Source of the DNA: Daphnia pulex
Lineage: Eukaryota; Arthropoda; Branchiopoda; Diplostraca; Daphniidae
NCBI RefSeq assembly: GCF_021134715.1
Contig: NC_060022.1
Coordinates: 2,919,001-2,983,000, forward strand
Direction of reading: 5' to 3'
DNA: 64,000 nt
How positions within the stretch are numbered: the stretch's first letter is position 1; each line of letters opens with the position of its first letter. Both the position numbers and the translations under genes were made by a program. The notes below the pieces were generated by a model. It did no database searches, was not told where the DNA came from, and was given only the letters and a program-made list of their open reading frames with translations. Shown here in pieces: positions 23,908-35,528 of this stretch.

Positions 23908-24007
23908 GGTGCTTTTCTCAAACTTGTGTAAAATTTGTGCTTCCAATTCGTGGTTGGATGGTCCTTGTAGTCGACCAGTTTCTGAAGCTCAGCATCTTCG
24001 TCTTGGG

Positions 24008-24015
24008 TTTATATA
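24008..24015 (-). promoter_or_regulatory. TATA box of the Cys-Pro-repeat globin gene
   Basis: On the minus strand TATATAAA starts 32 bp before an arthropod-type initiator TCAGA whose A is at 23983. This places the start of transcription about 76 bp before the start codon. Position and spacing are what a focused arthropod promoter should show. Confidence 0.6.
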
Positions 24016-24019
24016 CCCT

Positions 24020-25588
24020 GTCGTCCGTCGTCCTTGTCACTCATGAAATTCCATATCAACCAATCTAGATGGCCGGTCAATGTTTCCAACCACCCAATAT
24101 CCTGTTGATTTCATCATAAGCCAGCAGCTCCTTCGGATGGACTTGGTTTCTCCGTCGCATCAGTCTAAAAACAGATAAACTCTGGGTTTACGCCTTCGTT
24201 TTTTTTGTGTGTGGCCTCGTTTTGATTCCAAGATTTCACTAGACAAACGCTGTCGAAAGATGCAAGTCGTCTTATGATTCATTCGCCATGCTAGCTTTAT
24301 GTAAAAAAAATTCGACGAGCAAATAGACTCACAGTCAATGTCTATTACCCAAAAATGATTAAGAAAACTGGCTACCGCAAATATTGGTTACATAATTATA
24401 TTTGTTACATAATTTATAAAATCTGAACTAATATTTGTGCGTGTGAGACTGTAAGACACTTCGTGTAAACGCTATAAATATTTCTAGTATATGTGGAAAT
24501 TACGTGTTTAGGATTCAGTTCAATAAAGTTAAATAGAATGAGAAGATTTGGTGTATTCTGGTGTATTCGATGGGAAACAAGCGTAACATTTTGTTCCCTG
24601 TAAAAACATGCTGTGTCACACAGAAAAGGCAACGCTTCAACAGAAATTTATCAACAAAATGTTATCTCGCTTCTAGCCAGTCAACAGTTTCGACAGAACA
24701 GCTGTTGCTGCCTTTGACCTATACATGAAACATGAGCAATTTTGAACTTTCGAGAAACCTTTTGCTTCGGCCTTAAGACAAAGAAATATCGACAAAGAAT
24801 ATGATTAAATGTGATTATTTAAAGCACTTCATGATGAGTCGTGTTCCGATTTGTTTCAAATTCGTTTAATAATTACTGGATCCGGCCGGCATCATATTTG
24901 TACTTCATGAAAGATTTAACTCTAAATAGAACAAATCCTAACTCTTCCAATTTATTATTTGGGGTCGCTAGATAATAAAAATAAGCTTTTCTCAAATCAC
25001 TCAAACTTAACGATTCAGCAATTAAACGCTTTTTTTTCTTCAAATTCATACTGAAGTTTCGGCGTCATTTCGCTTTTTTCGGCTACGATATCTTTGTCTT
25101 GCAGCATCTTGCTCAACGAAAATGAATATGCTGCGTATCTTTCAAAAATGAATAAAGGTCACGCAGATAAGATGAGTTTATGTGTACGACGCACCAGACA
25201 ACTTTTGGGTAATTTTATTCACAGCTGCAGATGAGGTCAAAAATTATGAAGTTATGTAACAAAAATTTTAAAAAAGAATTAAAAAAAAAATTATTATCCT
25301 CGATTTAGTCCTGGCATTCACATTTATTAGCGTATCCAGGGTGGAGTAGGATCTGTTGATCTTTCTCAATTTTGTCTAGTCGTTTGCCACAAGGGAAGAT
25401 GGTAATTCCTTTCCAATGAGAAATTCCAAGGACTTGAACCGATACGAATCCCAATCATTTGCACCTGAGTCGCAATCGCTATCCAACATACCTTGGTTGC
25501 ACATTATTACGGCAGCGAAAGAATAAAATATGAAATCGATTTTCAAAAGTAAATCAAGCAACGTCAATCCGAAATCAAATAAATAAAA
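24020..25588. other. Intergenic DNA between the globin gene and the inverted duplication
   Basis: AT-rich, with no supported gene. A single ACGTG core near 24494 is too common a word to call a hypoxia element. The outer breakpoint of the left arm is at 25588/25589. Confidence 0.5.
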
Positions 25589-27424
25589 GTTCTCTCAGAC
25601 CACGGAATGGCATCAGTTTCGTTTGAAAAGAACGTTGTGAAACTTGACGAAATGGTCAAAGATATTGGTAGCTCGGCGTACTGTTTTGATTGCGCAGAAG
25701 GCTTAACTCCGACACTCCTTCCGGTCAACGATTCACAGAGTAATTAAAATATATATTTTGCATGCTGCTAATGAGATTATATTGTGATTTTGTCCAGGTG
25801 CAAGAGATAGAATCGCCTCGAAGATGGAGTGCCGCAACGAGGACGTGCGCATCTACGACAAGTGGGATTTTCCTCGCCGTCATCACTATGCAGACAGTCG
25901 GAGAATATCCAGCCTCCTCTTCGATCTCGGCATTCATTGGAGAGCGATAGTTGGCACGGAAGATTACTTGCCGGGAGGTCACGGATGGGACAACATTTAC
26001 AGCGACATGGCAGCCATATTCGTGGCTCAGGGACCATCATTTCGTCGTGACGGCTCGACAGTGGATCCATTCTACAATATCGAATTGTACAATTTAATGT
26101 GCTTACTGACTGATGTTAGTCCAGCCCCCAATAACGGTACGTGGGGTGCTTTGCATCATTTATTGGCCAAAAAGCCATCAGAGCTGCCTGTCAACGATAT
26201 CGTTGCTACTTACATTCTTGATTATCCGCTGGATAGTCACGGGCAGCGAACGCAGTACATGGATCACCAGAAACGTAGACGAGTTTGCGATCTCCTCTCG
26301 GGTAATAATGATCCTCGCCAAGTAAGTTTTTCCCTCCTTTCAAGTGTAATTTTGAACAGATAACTTAAATGATGGATCATCAATAGAATTTAGGATTTAA
26401 CCTGACGGAATCAGCTGCGAAGCAATTGGTAGAACTGCACGCTCCTTGGGGTTTGCCAGGTTCCAACAAGACAGGCGTGAAAGTGCTTATCAGTTCTGAT
26501 TTCATCATCGGTAAGTTTTTAAATTTAAAACAAAATAGAAACTAGGTAAATGCATATTTATGTATAGGTTTTAACGTCCAAGACGGGATACCATCTTGGG
26601 TATCCTATACCCTTTCGAATAGTACCAGACTATCAAATGATTCACTTACCCCATCGTGGCGAACTGATCCACGTCTTCGAGTTTCTGACGTTTCTATTTG
26701 TGATCGTCTGAAAGAAAATCCACAATCGTCTTCATTGCTTTTGGCTCCGCTCTTTTTCCCTAGTACGACAACACTATTTTTGATTTTTAAGTATGAAATG
26801 ATTATTTAAAATATTTACAAAGGGCTTAGCAGTTCGTTACGGCATCTGACGGATGCGTGGGTAGAAACCAACGCTATCGAAATCTCTGAAGCTTTCGAAA
26901 AGTATTGGGAATACATTGAAGCCACGATTGTACAGCTTTCGGCCGACCTTCCTGGACGATTGAACGTCTTAGCCGGGCCAGTGAGGAACTCACCCAGTCC
27001 AGCAATTTTCCTCGTCGTTTCGTACTGTCCCGATCCAATTGAGTTAGGTTGCTCCGAAGATCAATTGGACGTCCAATCTTTCATGTTTCCGACTCACCTT
27101 CACTACAGCCGAGACTGTTTATCGACGGATCTTTTTTCACGCAGTCACTTAACAACTGTGCGTGACGTAGAGAGGGCTTCCGGACTCCATCTTTTCCAAT
27201 CGCTTTCCAGCGAAGCTAAGGTTCAATTGTTGAGGTGCACTCCTTTGGCTTCTAGTTTATTAGTTGACCCTCGTCCCATTGAAAAAAAATTTTTTACGGA
27301 TAAAAATTCCGCATCAGATGAAGCTACTACTCTAACCTTTTTTTCTCGATGGGTCTTTAGTATGTTGTCACTAATTGTAAGTGCAATTTGGAATAATTTC
27401 AACGCTGATGTTAAATTTCCTTAA
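25589..27424 (+). pseudogene. 5'-truncated ENPP gene copy (part of exon 5 through exon 9)
   Basis: Mirror copy of the complete gene at 42348-45321. Exon pieces are 25589-25739, 25798-26321, 26387-26510, 26568-26762 and 26823-27424. Frames and splice sites are kept, and the protein differs from the complete copy at very few sites. It starts inside exon 5 just at the LSDHGM motif. The signal peptide, the catalytic Thr segment and the first zinc ligands are therefore absent, and no promoter is visible. It cannot encode a working phosphodiesterase. The near-identity points to a recent origin or to homogenisation between the arms. Confidence 0.9.
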
Positions 27425-28971
27425 AGATTTAACTGTTTTCTTCATTAATGCTTATAAGTCAGTAATATCTAGAAGCCACTTTTTTGGATTTAGATTGATT
27501 CTGGCTTTTCTTGTATGAAGAAATAAATCCTTTATAGGTAAGATAACACAACAAGCGAATAAGCTTGAATTTACATGGATTTTTACATTTACTGCTTCTT
27601 GGTTTAATAATCGCTGGCTTCTAATATACACAGATAAGCGAAAAGTGCGCTAAGTGATCATTGTTAATTTTTTCAGTTGCGATTGTATGTCTTGTTTATA
27701 CGACTTTTTGCTCCACCCTGCTTGGTTTAATGTTTTATCCCTCTTTGCTAGAGATTTTAAATTTTTAATGTTACATTTCTTTTTATGGTCGACTGTGTTT
27801 TTTTTTTTTCTGTTTGGAGCTTACCAATCTTAATACAATGCTCACGCAAAAAAAATTAATGAGTCTTCTGACCTGACCTCTTCTGATGGGTGTATGAATT
27901 GTCTATCTGCAAGGTACCCGAAGTAATAAGACAATAAATCAAGGTTTTACCGTTAATTCGGTTCTTATCCTGTAACAATTTCTTCAATTTTTGTTATTTT
28001 CGCTGATTTTCTACAGTCCAGCAGGTAAAACTGTAAAAGGGCAACAACGCTTCTTAGTTCTCACGGAAATTCGTCTGCAGTGCAAAAGTGAAAAGTTGTT
28101 GATGAAATGTAAGATTACTAAGCTTGGTCTTTCCGTTTCCTACATGTTTACAACTTTACAAGCCTTCGAAAGTGACATTAGCTCTTTGCAATTGCCAATT
28201 GCAGAGATCCCAGATGCGAAAATGGCCAAAACTGAAAATGGCAATGCTGCGCCTTTTACTTTAAACATGGCTGCTGCCAGTGCTGCCTGCTGACAGCCTG
28301 ACATTCAACGAGATCGTTATGGTGGTATTAAAATGTACCGGTACTGCGCCATTTTCCATTATGAAAGTTAAGTTAAAAATATTTTGTTTCGTTACGATAT
28401 TGTATGGTTGCTGAACGTAAAATTTTTACATGTTTATTCACAGGAAATCTAGCCTGTAATTTCAAATCTGCCAAATCACCTTATCAGTTGTCAGTTGTCA
28501 CGTCATTCACGTGACCTGAAACCATCCTGAAACTCATGTCGTTGCTTGCTACTGGTATCGGTTGTATGTACAACCCATGCAAAAACACTTGACAGCAAAA
28601 GTAAGTGTGTGTGTTTGATTATGTCAACCGATTTCCATTCAAATTTAGTTAATTGTTGACAGAGCAGATCTAGATCCTGTCTTGTTGTAGAATCGATTGT
28701 GTTGCATCTTCAATGGATATGTGGTTTACGATTCAATTTCCATGGGGTTGAACTAGACTTACTAAATTGTTAGTTGGGAAGTCTTGCCAAGTGTAGATTC
28801 TATGTAAAATGTATGATATCAGAATGGCAAAATGAGCACAAATTCACAAATAAAGTATCCGTTTAGTTTTGAGGGACTGTTTAGTTCAACTTTATGCCCT
28901 TCATTATATTACATCCAATGAGACATTTCCTTCTCAATATTAATTTAATATTTTTTCAATTGTTTTAACAG
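27425..28971. other. Arm DNA after the ENPP copy
   Basis: Mostly 3' flank and AT-rich sequence. An open frame at 27991-28293 (mirror 41479-41781) has no recognisable domain. Mirror of 40801-42347. Confidence 0.45.
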
Positions 28972-30032
28972 CATCTGAGTATGAGCTGCAGCCAGTTGGT
29001 GAAGGTGTACACAAACCCAAAGTAAGAGTGCTAAATTCATTTTTCAATAAATTTAATATTATTATTTTGAAGTCTTGCAGGGGACACTGACTGAATTGAT
29101 TGACCCGGCAAATGGCGGTTCTTTGCATTATTTCCATCCGACTACTTGTCCAGTCGTTTCAACTGAAGAATTTTTGCAGCGGATGGTGGAATATACGCGT
29201 AGAATATAATTACAAAGTATTAGGTCTGGAAGAAGAAAAGGTGGAAAGAACAGAACCCACTTCCAAAGAAGAAGAAACGAAATGAGCTTTTCTCGGTTGG
29301 CCTGTGCCGTTTCCCCTGACCAAACTTCTTTGATTCTTCTCTATGCGCACCTCTGCTTGGATCTTGACGTCCAGCTAGAAGATGCCGTTCGACTCCTTCA
29401 GCAAGTAACCCTATTCATTTAAATTTTGTGTGATCAAATAGAAAATTTCGTTTTGGTTGATGCGCAGGTTGAAACGCTGCACGATCATCGACTAATGGAA
29501 AAATGCATTCAGAAATTAAACCAGAAAATGTCACTAGTCACAAAAAAAGTAAGATTTTCATCTTTCCTGCAAATGTACGATTATTAATTAAACTTTATTC
29601 TTATTGTTTATTTATTTTATTGTTTGCTCATCAGAAGGTTATCCACCTTCGATCATCATTCGTTAAATACGCGGTGGGACTTGTTATGATATACCAACAT
29701 AGCGCTTGTAAGCCACCGTTACTGTGTGTAATCGAATCCTGGACACACCATGATCCACCGTAGGAGAATATTTTGTAACGTCCTTTTCGACGATGGGGAA
29801 TTCTTCCTTCGTTGCTGAAGGTAATCGTAATGAATTTCGAATCACCGAATTCCTACTCAACTTATTGGAATTTTTTTTTACAGATAATTTAAAACTCAAC
29901 ACTGATGTGTCGTTCGTCAGCAGCCATCCGAATATCGGGCTTTCTTTTGAACGTTTCAACGGCCGCCGATACTCCAATGCTGAGATGATCTTCCCAGAGG
30001 ATGAAGCCTTTGCTCTTTCCCTGGTCGGATAA
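28972..30032 (+). other. Unidentified exon-like set in the left arm
   Basis: Successive open segments bounded by good splice sites: 28972-29021 (ends GEGVHKPK), 29081 onward (GTLTELIDPANGGSLHYF to RMVEYTRR), about 29284-29404 (LACAVSPDQTSLILLYAH), about 29468-29548 (VETLHDHRLMEKCIQKLNQK), and a last segment from about 29882 to the stop at 30032 (LSFERFNGRRYSNAEMIF to FALSLVG). The composition looks coding and the ending is clean. I could not join all segments without interruption: the stretch 29700-29820 reads through an in-frame TGA in its best frame. I do not recognise the family. It may be the 3' part of a duplicated gene, possibly decayed. Confidence 0.4.
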
Positions 30033-31410
30033 AATTATACGTATTATCGTATCGTATTATGTAATTGTCTGCCTTTTACGTACATTAGCTGCTAAATAGT
30101 TTCGTCAAATTTTACGAGAAATCAAAAAATTATTTAGGCCATTCAGGTTGTTTTTCTTAAATTCAACCAATGTACAACTGTATGTAAAATTGTAAATCAG
30201 GTTCTTGTTTCACCTTTTCATTCATCATTTTGTAGCTTAAATCTTGTGTTATTTTGCAAACAATTTTAACTTTCACTTTACTTAAAAATTCCAGACAGAA
30301 CTCCCTCCTACCTCTGGGTATCAATCTGGGTCGCCTCTGACCCCAATTAAGAAGTAAAGGCCCCCTGTGTAAGAAAGGTAGGTAAAGGAAGGAATCCAAC
30401 ATAGAAGACTTTAAACGTAAACAGAAATCTAAAAGATTTATTTTGTAACAACTTACAAGTGATTTTTGTGCTACAAAATAGCACTTATAAACCAATAAAA
30501 TCAGACAAGGAAGAGCATTCACAAAGACAAATAAGTGGAAGAACACAACTAATTAAATGAGACAACACCCGTTATTTTATTAGGTGACATGTTGCTTTCT
30601 CACCCTCGATAATAACAGCGTCATTATTTTTTGACGCAGAAAAATTTGTTGATCTAGTTAGTAGTTGTCAATGAAATCACTCCTGTATCATGTAAGATCA
30701 GGTTCAGGTGCCTTAATCTTACTGCATGGATGACATTGGAAACAGGAGATTTGACATGGCAGTCAAATTAACAAACAACACATTGAATTGTGGCACCACA
30801 GACAGTAACAGCTTCAAGCACACCTTTCACCATCTCCATTAACAGCCTGAGCATCAATGGCCATTGAAACCTACAGAGAAAGATTCATCACAAGGCAAAG
30901 TGCAGAATAATAGAAATAAAGTGAAAAGTTAAAAAAAGTGACACGAAAAGGTAGCAGTATACGATATTCCGTCAAGAATCTGGAATCACTAACAGATGCC
31001 ATAGACAAGGCACAGATTCAGAAGAATCAAGAATGTCAACTGTGAACTGTCAATAAGCTGCCTTCTCGGCTTCTCCTCATTAAACCTTGGGGATTTCGTC
31101 TGTTGTGATGTTGATGTGTGATGCTGCAGTGCTTTTTGGTGTTTTTGGTGAAGACGAGATGTAAATTTGGAGAGGAGAATATTACGTGAGTATCAAAGTT
31201 ATTTGCCTTCGTTTGTTAGTTCTTTCTTTCAACTGTCAACGAGCTAGAGCGGACATTGTTTTCATGTATTTATTTTTTCTGACGCTAGACGGTTAGCCTT
31301 TGATCATTTTCCACTCAGTTTAGTTACGTTTACTTTGCACATCTCTGGAGAAATTTCTCGCTGCTACTACAAAGAAATTTTGGGTGATAACTGTCAGTTT
31401 CTCTTTCAGC
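30033..31410. other. Arm DNA without a supported gene
   Basis: A 127-residue open frame on the minus strand at 30163-30546 (mirror 39226-39609) has no domain I recognise and no splice context. The rest is AT-rich. Confidence 0.45.
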
Positions 31411-31799
31411 AACAAAGCTCACTTGTTAGATTTGTAATAATGGGGTTTTTTTTCTACTTCCGGTTTTCTCATTTCTGCCAGTAGTTTAGTAAATATTCAT
31501 CTGACACACAAAAGAACCACATATTCGTGATCCTCGTCAAATTTGTGGTAAAGTTCATGTTCTTTTTTGTACGTACGCGTACTTCCGGTTTCGAGAATTA
31601 TCCTGAACTATAGTTCAGGAAAAATCTCAATTTTGATCAAATTTTCGATTTCGTTTAAATTACACCTAATCGACCCCAAATTTCATGGAGATCACGAATA
31701 TTTGGTTTATTTTGTCGGGAGCTCAATGGTTAAGGCGCTATCGCTTACTTCCGGTATACTTCCGGAATATTTGCACAAAACTAGCAAGTGAGCTTTGTT
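31411..31799. mobile_element. Small inverted-repeat element (MITE-like), left copy
   Basis: AACAAAGCTCACTTG at 31411 returns as its reverse complement ending at 31799. Imperfect pairing continues about 10 bp further inward. The interior carries several CTTCCGG words and the palindrome CCTGAACTATAGTTCAGG. It has no coding capacity and I found no convincing target-site duplication, so the superfamily is unknown. Confidence 0.55.
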
Positions 31800-33207
31800 T
31801 TCTGGACAGTTCTAAAGATTGATTGCTAGGTTTTATCAAACAAATATGGACTTTTCAAGTTTTTTGAGTATCTTAAGACCATCTGCAAATACTGAGTTTT
31901 GAGACGTGTCAAATAGATGGCGTGTTGATTTTGTCAATAGAATGGCGGTTTGTTGTCAAAAGTTAAGCTATCCTTTCTTCAAAAATTAACAATGAATTCA
32001 TTGGTAAATTCGAGTTATTTCGTCTCTAACTTGTCGGTGATGTGTTCTATTCCGTGTATATGTTGGATAACCTTAATGTTTCCCATCAACTTTCAGGAGG
32101 AAACGTGAAAGGGTCGTGGCCGTCGTGCAGCTTACCGTCAACTATTTGTTCAAAATCATTGTATTCTACTGAATGTGCCATCGAAATGCTACAGGTAATA
32201 ACCAACACAAGCTTTATCCATTTCATGTATTGCTGAAACATATATTCTTCTCGTCTTTTATTAGGAGTCATAATTGTATTGGACTTGCTAGATCACCAAC
32301 CCCAGCATAGACCAATCTCTCATTTCATCTTCTCGAGAGAAGATTGGATAACTGATCTGTGGTTTCATGTGTAAGTTCACTTATCATGTCACTGAACTTT
32401 TTTTTCCATTGCAGTCTAACATGTATTTAAAGTATAGATCTCTACTTACGTCTATGGTCTATCTGATTTTTAAGAGGCGCTTTTGAGTGTTTACTGATAA
32501 TTGTTTATTCTTTTAGATCATAGACGTCAAGCACATTGATGACACAAATTATAAACAAGCTGACTTATTTTTCTTTTTTTATTTACAGGTTCTAAACTCC
32601 AGCTTTCTAAATTTGCATGGCAGACTTAATGATAAGTCATGTCCTTTCAAGAAAGTCAACAAGGTCCCTGTTTACTAACCTGTTGGCTGCTACCCTTGAA
32701 TCTCCCTTTTTACTTTCTTAAGCGGACATCTTTATTTGAGGTATTGCTTTCTGTCGCTACAATCTTGTTTGAATATTATTGTCATCCAAATAAATGTTCA
32801 TTCTGCTTACAGAGTAATCCTTCGCTACTTGTCATGGACTTCATCCACTGGTGAAAACCGACGAGAGAATGCTGTAATCCAAGACTGATAAATTGTGTAG
32901 TTAGATTCAATTACAAGTGCATTTCTGGGCTCCCTTCTTTTCTGTGGCCCCGTTTCCCTAACTAACCACTAACCAACGCCCGCCGGTGGTCACTCACCCG
33001 CTGTGAAACCAGGAGGAGGGGAGGGCTCTGGTCGAACGGGGACTTGGAAGGCGCATGATCCGATGAAAACTTTTGGAGGGTCATGAGTCTAACCTGGAAG
33101 CCTAGTATGACTACATCTCCCCGGAAAAACTTGCCTCGTACTTCTCTCTTCTTCTCGGTCCAGATACTATCTCTGGGGGCCGTAGACAAAACCTACAATT
33201 GCATGTG
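31800..33207. other. Arm DNA between the MITE-like and fold-back elements
   Basis: No gene supported. Small frames at 32639-32854 and 32962-33189 (and their mirrors) lack recognisable motifs. A 61-residue minus-strand frame at 32086-32271 has a hydrophobic run but no further support. Confidence 0.45.
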
Positions 33208-33640
33208 CGAGTTAAAACAAAGCAACCCACTACCCAATGAAACAAAAAGCCATGGTTTATTTTTTGCGGAAATCTGCATCAGTCAAGTTACAAATTTTTC
33301 TAATTCAACAACTCGCGTAGAATTTTGCATCTAGTCTATTAGTGCGAATCGCGATTCCATGTGTTTGGTAGTTTAGAAAATGGTTGTTTAAAAAACAAAC
33401 AATGGGGTGTTCTGGGTAGCCAAAAAAACTCACCATTGTTTGTTTTTTAAACAACCATCTTCTTAACTACCAAACACATAGGATCGCTATTTGCACCAGT
33501 AGACTAGATGCAAAATTCGACAGAAGTTGTTGAGTTTGAAAAATTTGTAACTTGACTGACGCAGATTTCCGCAAAACTATACCATCGCTTTTTGTCTCAT
33601 TGCCGCAGCGGTGGTGGCGGGTTGCGTTTAAACTCGTACA
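33208..33640. mobile_element. Fold-back (palindromic) element at the centre boundary
   Basis: Two arms of about 190 bp read as imperfect reverse complements around a short core near 33412-33424. Matching landmarks include AAGTTACAAATTTTT, GAATTTTGCATCTAGTCTA, and GGTTGTTTAAAAAACAAAC. Ends share GCAACCC and CGAGTTTAAAC-like sequence. The outer half of the left arm (to 33327) belongs to the large duplication; from 33328 inward the sequence is no longer mirrored at 36444. A second copy of much of the element lies inverted at 35120-35415. Confidence 0.7.
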
Positions 33641-34532
33641 GAAGAAAAATGTCTTGAACCGGACGCTCTGTTTATTGAATTTTTTCTACGTTTAAAAAAA
33701 AAATAATAAAAACTAGTGTGATGTATTAAATTTTTTTATTTATTACAGACATAGGGTTTGACATTGGTTTATGTGGTTTAGGGTATACATTTGAGGGTTG
33801 GTAGGTGTAATGTTTGTGGGGTCAGAAGAATTAGAAGGTATAAGTGTGTGGGGTTTGGAGATTAATTGGTAGGGATATGTTTGTAGGGTTATAAATTAAC
33901 TGTTTTTTAACCAAACTTGAAATATCCCCCTTCCACATCCTCCTCTTTCCTTTCCCAATCCCGAAGACATGTTTATTATTTGTTTGACATAAACATCCCC
34001 ATATTTCTTTTTTGTTCCTTCTTAACATATTAACGGTATACTACATTGACACAATGCCAATTTCATAAAATAATAATGCAACTTCGGTAACACGACACCA
34101 GCACCAAACGGCCAATTGAATTTGATGTAGAAAGATCTATAACCAGCATAGGCTGCAACAACGTACCACAGCGGACAGCAACTACGCGAACATACACGAT
34201 AAACCTGTAACCGAAATTAAATGAATTAATCTTCACCGTCAATGGAAATGCTGTCTGAAAAGACAAGGCTGTTAGTGTGATGTGGAATTCACCAGCATTG
34301 GCTGCGTACTGTTCGATGACCTCCGGCATGTCTTGGGCTTTCTCTTTGTCCGGCATTCGTCGGAGCAGCTGCTCCACTGTTCGTTGCGACTGGCTCCCTT
34401 CCTACACATATTTTCCATGTCTGCTTCGCATTTCTTATCCTCCCACGGCTCAGTTTTCTGTACGGCAAACAACAGAGACAAAAGAGGAAGTGTCGATTAC
34501 TAGACTCCTACCAGCACGCAATTGTTGTTTGC
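33624..34532. repeat. Direct repeat, copy 1 (central spacer)
   Basis: Repeated at 35529-36437 with a constant offset of 1905 bp and no differences that I noticed. It begins next to the fold-back element and ends inside intron 3 of the mS35 copy. Its first 280 bp are GT-rich on the plus strand, with many words like GTGGGGTTTGG. The remainder contains the last mS35 exon. Confidence 0.85.
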
Positions 34533-35119
34533 TTAACAAAACATTAGGACGTACCCAAGACTTGCTGACGAAAACATTCAGCAGATACATGGCGTAATTG
34601 ACGTTCTGCATTCTCAAAGGACACCGCTCAGAGACGATCGTCAGCACGTCAGTTTCTAGGTTGTAACGCTCTTTCACTAGTCGAAGCAGTTTATCCTTGG
34701 CGTGATTGTCCGATTTCAAAGAGCTCGATTTCACCTACATGAAGGAAGAAAAGAGTTACTTTTAACAGGATATGAAATGCTCTTTTTTTCTTCTTTTCAG
34801 ACCTGGAGTGTTACTATTATGGATCGGGCATCCCTCAATGAGGGGGAAGAATGGAGGTAATCACTAGTTGTGATTGTGATAGGTAAATGATTTTCAATCT
34901 TTTCGTTGGTATCCAACTCTTTCGGCCACTCTGTGCAGATCTCTATAAACAAATAATGCGTAAAGCTTTATAAATATATCTATTATACTGAAGGGTTCTC
35001 ACTTTTCGATGCTTGGCATTGTCTCTCAATGGCGGGTGGTGTCAAGTGAAGAAAGTTGGGGATCTTCAACAACTCTGCATTGGCAAATTTACCGGGTGGT
35101 GGTAATTCAGCGGTGGTGG
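34260..35119 (-). pseudogene. MRPS35: Truncated, broken mitochondrial ribosomal protein mS35 copy
   Basis: Exons in transcript order: from at most 35119 to 35003 (AELLKIPNFLHLTPPAI), 34942-34803 (CTEWPKELDTNEKIENHLPI), 34734-34555 ([14 protein letters not shown] to [18 protein letters not shown]), and 34457 down to about 34260 ([16 protein letters not shown]). This order matches the core and C-terminal part of mS35, a small-subunit protein of the mitochondrial ribosome. Introns are kept, so it is a DNA-level duplicate, not a processed copy. The N-terminal third is missing because the fold-back element starts at 35120. In the last exon the frame is lost after EADMEN: the family-like continuation SQSQRTVEQLLRRMPDKEK is in another frame, with a TAG where the family usually has Trp. 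A full gene is expected elsewhere in the genome. Confidence 0.8.
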
Positions 35120-35415
35120 AACCCGCCACCACCGCTGCGGCAATGAGACAAAAAGCGATGGTATAGTTTTGCGGAAATCTGCGTCAGTCAAGTTACAAAT
35201 TTTTCAAACTCAACAACTTCTGTCGAATTTTGCATCTAGTCTACTGGTGCAAATAGCGATCCTATGTGTTTGGTAGTTAAGAAGATGGTTGTTTAAAAAA
35301 CAAACAATGGTGAGTTTTTTTGGCTACCCAGAACACCCCATTGTTTGTTTTTTAAACAACCATTTTCTAAACTACCAAACACATGGAATCGCGATTCGCA
35401 CTAATAGACTAGATG
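35120..35415. repeat. Inverted second copy of the fold-back element
   Basis: Reverse complement of about 33328-33623 (positions pair to a constant sum of 68743). It abuts the truncated 5' end of the mS35 copy at 35120, so its arrival or rearrangement cut that gene. Confidence 0.75.
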
Positions 35416-35528
35416 CAAAATTCGACAGAAGTTGTTGAGTTTGAAAAATTTGTAACTTGACTGACGCAGATTTCCGCAAAACTATACCATCGCTTTTTGT
35501 CTCATTGCCGCAGCGGTGGTGGCGGGTT

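Larger units (their letters stand above)
25589..33327. repeat. Left arm of a 7.7 kb inverted duplication
   Basis: Every base position p here pairs with position 69772 minus p on the other strand, from 25589 through 33327, without any length change that I could find. The mate is 36445-44183. I noticed only a small number of substitutions, many of them in the outer 600 bp. The arm contains the 3' part of an ENPP gene, an unidentified exon set, a small inverted-repeat element, and the first half of a fold-back element at its inner end. Confidence 0.93.

Noticed and set aside
24490-24500. ACGTG core as a hypoxia response element for the globin gene
   Set aside because: A single 5-base core in 1.5 kb is expected by chance, and it lies about 500 bp from the TATA box.
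30163-30546. 127-residue frame on the minus strand (mirror 39226-39609)
   Set aside because: Both copies are open only because the arms are near-identical; no domain.
32086-32271. 61-residue frame with a hydrophobic run (mirror 37501-37686)
   Set aside because: Could be a small secreted peptide, but there is no second exon, family motif or promoter.
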